Part shown: piece after piece, positions 26,255 to 29,903 of the stretch
Position numbering within the stretch: the first letter of the stretch is position 1
Layout: the number at the start of each line of letters is the position of its first letter
Assembly: GCA_018985225.1 (NCBI GenBank)
Contig: JADGIF010000038.1
Span: 1-29,903 of the forward strand
Direction: 5' to 3'
Length of the DNA: 29,903 nucleotides
From: Amoeboradix gromovi
Taxonomy: Eukaryota > Sanchytriomycota > Sanchytriomycetes > Sanchytriales > Sanchytriaceae
Program-made: the position numbers and the translations under genes
The notes under the pieces: generated by a model
What the model was told of the DNA's origin: nothing
Seen by the model: only the letters and a program-made list of their open reading frames with translations
Databases searched by the model: none

Positions 26255-27404
26255 AGAAAGTACCGAATGGTAAAGAGATCTTTTTTCCGTTTTTCAACAG
26301 TATAATACTACTAATACAACATTTTAAATCAAGGTAACCGTTCCTAATGCAAATTGGTCTCAAGTCCCAACATTAATAGGATTGCTACTCTACAACCAAT
26401 GCATTCGGTATCAGTATTTAAGAATTTATGAAAATAGAACAAGTTTCAACGCCTACGTTAAATGTGAAGATTTCAAACCCCACACTTCTCAAGTGTAGAC
26501 AACTTGGGGAGATACCATTTGAGCATGTTCTTGCCTACATTATTTTGAAGTAAAACTGCTCCAAGTCGTAGATCTGCAAAGTGTTGAATGGTGACAAAAT
26601 ACCATTACCAATAAAAAGAAGTCCTATGATATTGAGAGTTGTTTATTTTTTGTCTTTTTCACTTTCACGCCAACGGCTATTATTAGTATGAGATGGTGTC
26701 GAAGAAGAGATTGACTGAGAGAGAACCATAGAGATAGAATAACCGATAAGGCAGCCAAGTTTATATGACAAGATACCCAAACCTGCAACTAACAGCGATA
26801 TCAAACTATATCGCCAACACTAAAGCAGCATTCATTTCAGATTCTCAAATAAAGCAATTCGCTCAATTGAAAAGAATAGCTTAGAGAATCTGAGTAAATA
26901 TCAGTTTAAGCTGAAGCACTCTGCTGGAAGTGGGATATCTAAATCTGAATGGGTATACTAGAAATTATTTACTGAAATAATAAAGACACTAGAAGCGCCG
27001 TAGTGCACAAGCAGCTCATTGATTTACGCATTTGTGGTAATCACGTTAGTCTTTGCACCGGATGCAGCCCCTGTAGAGTGCCATTTTCTACATTACGATC
27101 TTTTCACTCCCTCTTCCAAATTGGAATGAATATTCACAATCATTGCCATTAGAGTTAGATAACAGTATCTGATTGGTGCATGGTTTTGATTGTAGTATCT
27201 GCAAGAATTGTACAAACTTGTTACTGTTAACAGCCAACGCAATGTGATTACAAACAAGTGATGAAGATATAGTGGTATAATTACTTGGCTTTACCGGGTG
27301 ATGATAGCAAATCAATGGCAAGGCTGCAATCAATAATTTTTATTTGGCAAGCTTATGTGATTGGCGCAAATAAGCATAAGTGGGGAGATACAGAGCTGTT
27401 CACA
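26255..27404. other. 1.15-kb interval without a supported gene
   Basis: No intact gene was recognised. Fragments seen: a minus-strand membrane-type frame (26643-26819, listed separately); a plus-strand stop-free stretch about 26823-26958 with KHSAGSGISKSEWVY; a Cys-rich plus-strand stretch about 27000-27070 (RICGNHVSLCTGCSPCR); and an 81-codon minus-strand frame at 27088-27333 without an ATG (ISSSLVCNHIALAVNSN). The interval may be decayed transposon or gene sequence. The right end must contain the promoter of the secreted propeller-like gene. Confidence 0.45.
26643..26819 (-). pseudogene. Possible terminal exon or fragment of a small membrane protein
   Basis: A 58-codon open stretch ends in TAA. 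It encodes a strong hydrophobic segment (SLISLLVAGLGILSYKLGCL) followed by a Ser/Thr-rich and basic tail (RWRESEKDKK). There is no start codon before the membrane segment, but a plausible 3' splice site (TTTAG) sits at its left edge. It could be the last exon of a gene whose first exon I could not find, or a relic. No family was recognised. Confidence 0.25.
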
Positions 27405-28235
27405 ATGCTGTTCGGAATAATATGCACAACATTTGCTGCTGCATTAGTCGGTACTAAGCAACTGGAATTTACAGAGTTTAAATATGTGGCTAAACAGTAT
27501 CTTACGTGGCTGACTGTGTCTGGAGATCTCAGTTGCGCAGTGTATTCCACTGGCAATATAGCTTGCTGGAATACTTATGAGACATCCACTGGATCGCGAT
27601 CAAAAAAATCAAAGTATCTTTTTCTTACCCTTTCCGTTTCTGGAATCCGAGCATGTGGTACAATCAACACAGGCGATGTTTATTGCACCAAAAACATCAA
27701 AGTAAACGCTGTAGAGTGGGTTCTTGTTCTCGATTATGTAGTGGATATGTCTGCAGATTCGTTTCCATTCTCGCCATCGGTAGAGCTTGATGGAAATACT
27801 GTTTGTGTGGTCAGCGATTCTTTAGCGTGCGGGGACTTTATAACCCTAATGGGAGATAAGGAAGCATGGAAAGAGAAAAAAGCAATTAGAGGTAAAGAGC
27901 ATTTCAAAGACGGCATCTCTATTTCAGGGAAGCATGCTTGCTTGAACTATTACAAGATGAAGGGTTCTTTTAGAGTATTTGATACTGCTCTCTGTACCTA
28001 TAACTTTAATGCTGATAGTCCTGATTGGAAGATACTGGATGCACCTGTGTCCAACATTAAAATCAGCAATGGCATAATGTGTGGTACAGGTAAAAATAAT
28101 TTTTATTTGATTGTGTGCTTAGAGAATGGGAAATGGGTTACCAAGAGCAAAGAGGTAAGTAATTTTGCCCTAGACAGTGATCACGTTGTTGCATTCCTTA
28201 AAAATCTGGATCTTTCAGTTGCAGCGTTTCCTTAA
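27405..28235 (+). CDS. Secreted RCC1/tectonin-like repeat protein
   Basis: Protein of 276 residues from the ATG at 27405. This start is chosen because it opens directly with a signal peptide, MLFGIICTTFAAALVG. The frame is open upstream to an ATG at 27315 that would bury this segment. The mature part has at least four repeats of the type V-S-G-x-x-x-C-A-x-x-x-x-G-x-x-x-C-W: VSGDLSCAVYSTGNIACWNT, VSGIRACGTINTGDVYC, SISGKHACLNY and ISNGIMCGTG. This resembles RCC1/tectonin-like beta-propeller blades, each with paired Cys. Such secreted propellers often bind sugars or surfaces, but no ligand is implied by the sequence. The stop overlaps AATAAA, and the 3' end overlaps the antisense Hsp78/ClpB pseudogene by 38 bp. 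Confidence 0.7.
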   Translation: MLFGIICTTFAAALVGTKQLEFTEFKYVAKQYLTWLTVSGDLSCAVYSTGNIACWNTYETSTGSRSKKSKYLFLTLSVSGIRACGTINTGDVYCTKNIKVNAVEWVLVLDYVVDMSADSFPFSPSVELDGNTVCVVSDSLACGDFITLMGDKEAWKEKKAIRGKEHFKDGISISGKHACLNYYKMKGSFRVFDTALCTYNFNADSPDWKILDAPVSNIKISNGIMCGTGKNNFYLIVCLENGKWVTKSKEVSNFALDSDHVVAFLKNLDLSVAAFP

Positions 28236-28610
28236 TAAAGCGACTTGAGTTACATAATTTCAGAGGCTCGTTAAATATCACAACATCATCCAACCTATCC
28301 AAAAATTCAGGTCTAAAAGCGTTCTCGATCTCTTCCATGACCGGTTTTTTGATCTCTGGCCTTTGAACAGATCGCAAGTGTTGATAGCCTTCATTGGTTG
28401 TTAATATGATAACACATTCTGTAAAGCTTATCACTCTGCCATGTGAGTGACCCAATCGACCATTATCTAGTACCTGAAGCAGAATGTTTAGCACGCTCGG
28501 ATGTGCTTTTTCAATCTCATCGAATAGTACAACGTTTTAAGGTCTGCGTCTGGTAATTTCACAGAGCATATTACTGTCCTCGTATCCAATGCAACCACTG
28601 GGCACACGAT
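28198..28610 (-). pseudogene. Truncated Hsp78/ClpB-type AAA+ disaggregase
   Basis: The minus strand encodes only the second AAA+ module. In order it has a degenerate SGCIGYED (family P-P-G-Y-V-G-Y-E), RRRP-stop-N, VVLFDEIEKAHP (Walker B), VLNILLQVLDNGRLGHSHGR, VIILTTNEG (sensor 1) and FRPEFLDRLDDVVIF (arginine-finger region). The codon that should be Tyr in R-R-R-P-Y is TAA (28537-28539) with no indel and no GT-AG intron able to remove it. Walker A, the first AAA+ module and the middle domain are missing. The C-terminus breaks off after VIFNEPL and runs into antisense of the propeller-like gene. It is a dead fragment of a ClpB/Hsp104/Hsp78 gene; the intact gene is presumably elsewhere. Confidence 0.88.
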
Positions 28611-28868
28611 ATAGAAGAAATATTAGCACCTGCCAGTTGACTCCTTGAGCTTTGGTAAAAAGATATCGGACATCTCTGCATTTTTGAGAATTTGTTTCAG
28701 AATTGTGTAGTTTTTGTACTGTACGTCCAAAACGCGTCCTTCAGTTTAACATATACTTAATATCTGCAAATTTTGTTATAAATTACAAATTCCAAGTAGC
28801 TCCAGCATTTACAGCTGCTTGTAACAGCTCAACCAACTTAAAGCCCCATTTTTCAAGAGGTCATTTCA

Positions 28869-29198
28869 ATGTCATCAACATCTCTGGTATTTGGAGTATT
28901 GACCGTTGGTATCGCATATGGTGTATTCAAATACAGGCAGAAAAAGTATGATCCAAGTGAATACACAACGAGGTTTCCACAACTATCCAAGTCAGAAATT
29001 CTTAAACAGATTCAAAAAAATTACAACGAAAAAGAATTATTGGAGACACTGGATAGTCTAAACAAGCAGTTGGAATCTCCACCCTCGTATAGCTACTTTA
29101 AAGATCCTTTACAGAGACATATTGAATTAGAAAAACGAAAGATCTGGTCAGTAAAAGAAGCGCGAGAAAGATATTTAAATAAACAACAATCTTTTTAA
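28869..29198 (+). CDS. Small single-pass membrane protein, unknown
   Basis: Protein of 109 residues. An N-terminal membrane helix (about 5-22, SLVFGVLTVGIAYGVFKY) is followed at once by basic residues (RQKKYDP), giving an N-out/C-in or mitochondrial inner-membrane anchor pattern. The rest is charged and helical, with KSEILKQIQKNYNEKELLET and ELEKRKIWSVKEARERYL, possibly a short coiled coil. It could be a mitochondrial assembly or respiratory-chain subunit; I cannot assign a family. The frame is clean and its stop overlaps the convergent BolA gene by 4 bp. Codon use looks like its neighbours. It is likely real but unnamed. Confidence 0.6.
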   Translation: MSSTSLVFGVLTVGIAYGVFKYRQKKYDPSEYTTRFPQLSKSEILKQIQKNYNEKELLETLDSLNKQLESPPSYSYFKDPLQRHIELEKRKIWSVKEARERYLNKQQSF

Positions 29199-29422
29199 TT
29201 ATGTTCTTCCGGAGTCTTCGTGATTATTTCTAACGCATGGATATTTACCATGAACTCTTTAATTAAAGCATTGACCATTCTATGGCGCTGTAGCGTAGTT
29301 TTTGATTCAAATTGCTTGCTTATTACGGTTATTTTGTAGCTGTCAACACAGGTTTCTACCTTTTCTGCCTTGACATAAGTAGGTTGCAATGAATCTAATG
29401 ATTTTTCAATCTCCAAAAGCAT
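29195..29422 (-). CDS. FRA2: BolA-like protein, BOLA2/Fra2 type
   Basis: Protein of 75 residues covering the whole BolA fold. Landmarks are KVETCVDSYKITVISKQFES, then KTTLQRHRMVNALIKEFMV, with the invariant Q-R-H-R and its His, and IHALEIITKTPEEH. The short N-terminus without a targeting signal, and the Cys in the loop before the first long strand, fit cytosolic BOLA2/Fra2 rather than mitochondrial Bol1/Bol3. Fra2 binds monothiol glutaredoxins (Grx3/4) around a 2Fe-2S cluster and relays iron status to transcription factors. The gene is convergent with the small membrane protein gene, and their stop codons overlap (29195-29198). Confidence 0.9.
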   Translation of the reverse strand: MLLEIEKSLDSLQPTYVKAEKVETCVDSYKITVISKQFESKTTLQRHRMVNALIKEFMVNIHALEIITKTPEEHN

Positions 29423-29558
29423 GAAGGAGAATCAATGCAACTTGCGATTTTACTTGAGCAAACACTTATCACGATCTCATCAATCTTGCGGCTCGGATAT
29501 ACTCTCTAGAGTTTTCTGATTGCATAAAACCCGATGTTCTTTCTTTCCTTTGAAAAAT

Positions 29559-29903
29559 GGGACACCAAACATAAAAACTAGACTAACTCGTTTTTAAAGG
29601 TGCACCATACGGAGGAAATACTATCATTAATAAAGCCCTTCTTCTTTTATTGATTGTATTCCCTCTTCAAAATAAAACTAGAAGACCCTGCATCTCGTTC
29701 AAATATATGAGGTCTTTAAGCATCTAAGCAAAAGGTGCATTTTCTTAGACGGTACTCTGTTCTAGAGTCATTTTGTAATGTTATACTAACATCATTACTC
29801 TTATCTATTCTAGTTTTACAGATTAGTAGTGATATTTTATTTGAAATAAGATTGGATGAAAGAGTAAGAGAATAGCTGTACAGAATATTTATTTTCCTTT
29901 TAT
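29559..29903 (-). mobile_element. TIR element, copy 4 (inverted; cut by window edge)
   Basis: The right TIR is intact at 29559 (GGGACACCAAACATAAAAAC on the plus strand). The interior matches copy 3 in reverse orientation, with a small internal deletion around 29625-29650. The window ends inside the promoter-like part (reverse complement of TATAAAAGG). Copies 1 and 4 thus bound the contig as an inverted pair. Confidence 0.88.

Noticed and set aside
27088-27333. 81-codon minus-strand frame
   Set aside because: No ATG start and no recognisable family. Its 5' end would overlap the upstream region of the secreted protein gene. Kept only as a remark in the gap entry.
28495-28610. Micro-intron to rescue the stop codon in the ClpB fragment
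   Set aside because: The surrounding codons are collinear with the family, and no GT-AG pair could remove the TAA without deleting conserved residues.

Overview
This is an AT-rich, gene-dense nuclear contig from a fungus or close fungal relative. Several gene families point to the fungal side: a Rua1-type zinc transcription regulator, an Aim18/Aim46-like chalcone-isomerase-fold protein, an Mnn1-type (GT71) mannosyltransferase, a Pcl-like cyclin, and a fused double-length phosphofructokinase with a short glyoxalase-like N-terminus. Other genes (Pecanex-4-like, TMEM164-like, a large polytopic 'ephrin-receptor-like' family membrane protein) are usually kept by early-diverging rather than crown fungi. 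Three genes need introns of only 19, 20 and 21 nt, two of them with a TTAAC box 4 nt before the 3' end. The likely host is therefore a compact-genome, early-branching holomycotan, but I cannot place it further.

Layout. 1-865: truncated terminal-inverted-repeat (TIR) element, then a decayed TnpB/Fanzor-like remnant. 890-3480: three minus-strand genes (Aim18-like, Rua1-like regulator, Pcl-like cyclin). 3481-4523: about 1 kb with no supported gene. 4524-8503: TMA20/MCT-1, a small GPI-type cell-surface protein, tRNA-Thr(CGT), GT71 mannosyltransferase, RPN13 and TIP41. 8819-11667: a two-exon 769-residue membrane protein, divergent from the ubiquitin E2 variant MMS2. 11790-12815: second TIR element plus TnpB/Fanzor-like debris. 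12841-14490: DUS3. 14575-15035: a further TnpB/Fanzor-like remnant on the minus strand. 15327-22065: phosphofructokinase, Pecanex-like protein and a Cbk1/Orb6 NDR kinase with a 20-nt intron. 22066-23332: non-coding, with a diverged repeat. 23333-24673: ankyrin/coiled-coil/RING protein. 24919-25355: the only TIR element copy with both ends intact. 25405-26254: TMEM164-like protein with a 19-nt intron. 26255-27404: non-coding. 27405-29422: secreted propeller-like protein, Hsp78/ClpB pseudogene, small membrane protein and BolA2/Fra2-like protein. 29559-29903: an inverted TIR element copy running off the end. The contig therefore begins and ends inside copies of the same element in opposite orientation, which probably explains why the assembly stops there.

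The cellular genes are unrelated housekeeping functions: translation re-initiation, tRNA modification, proteasome ubiquitin reception, TOR/PP2A signalling, K63 ubiquitylation, glycolysis, polarity kinase, glycosylation and Fe-S regulation. There is no operon or gene cluster. Spacing is tight: 64 bp separates two divergent starts, two convergent genes overlap by 4 bp, and in at least six genes an AATAAA polyadenylation hexamer overlaps the stop codon.

The most unusual content is the set of ultra-short introns and the layered remains of RNA-guided-nuclease-type (TnpB/Fanzor) transposons. Those remains include a conserved 3' tail with a hairpin, and a TIR element whose residual reading frame also looks like a RuvC-III/zinc-ribbon end.
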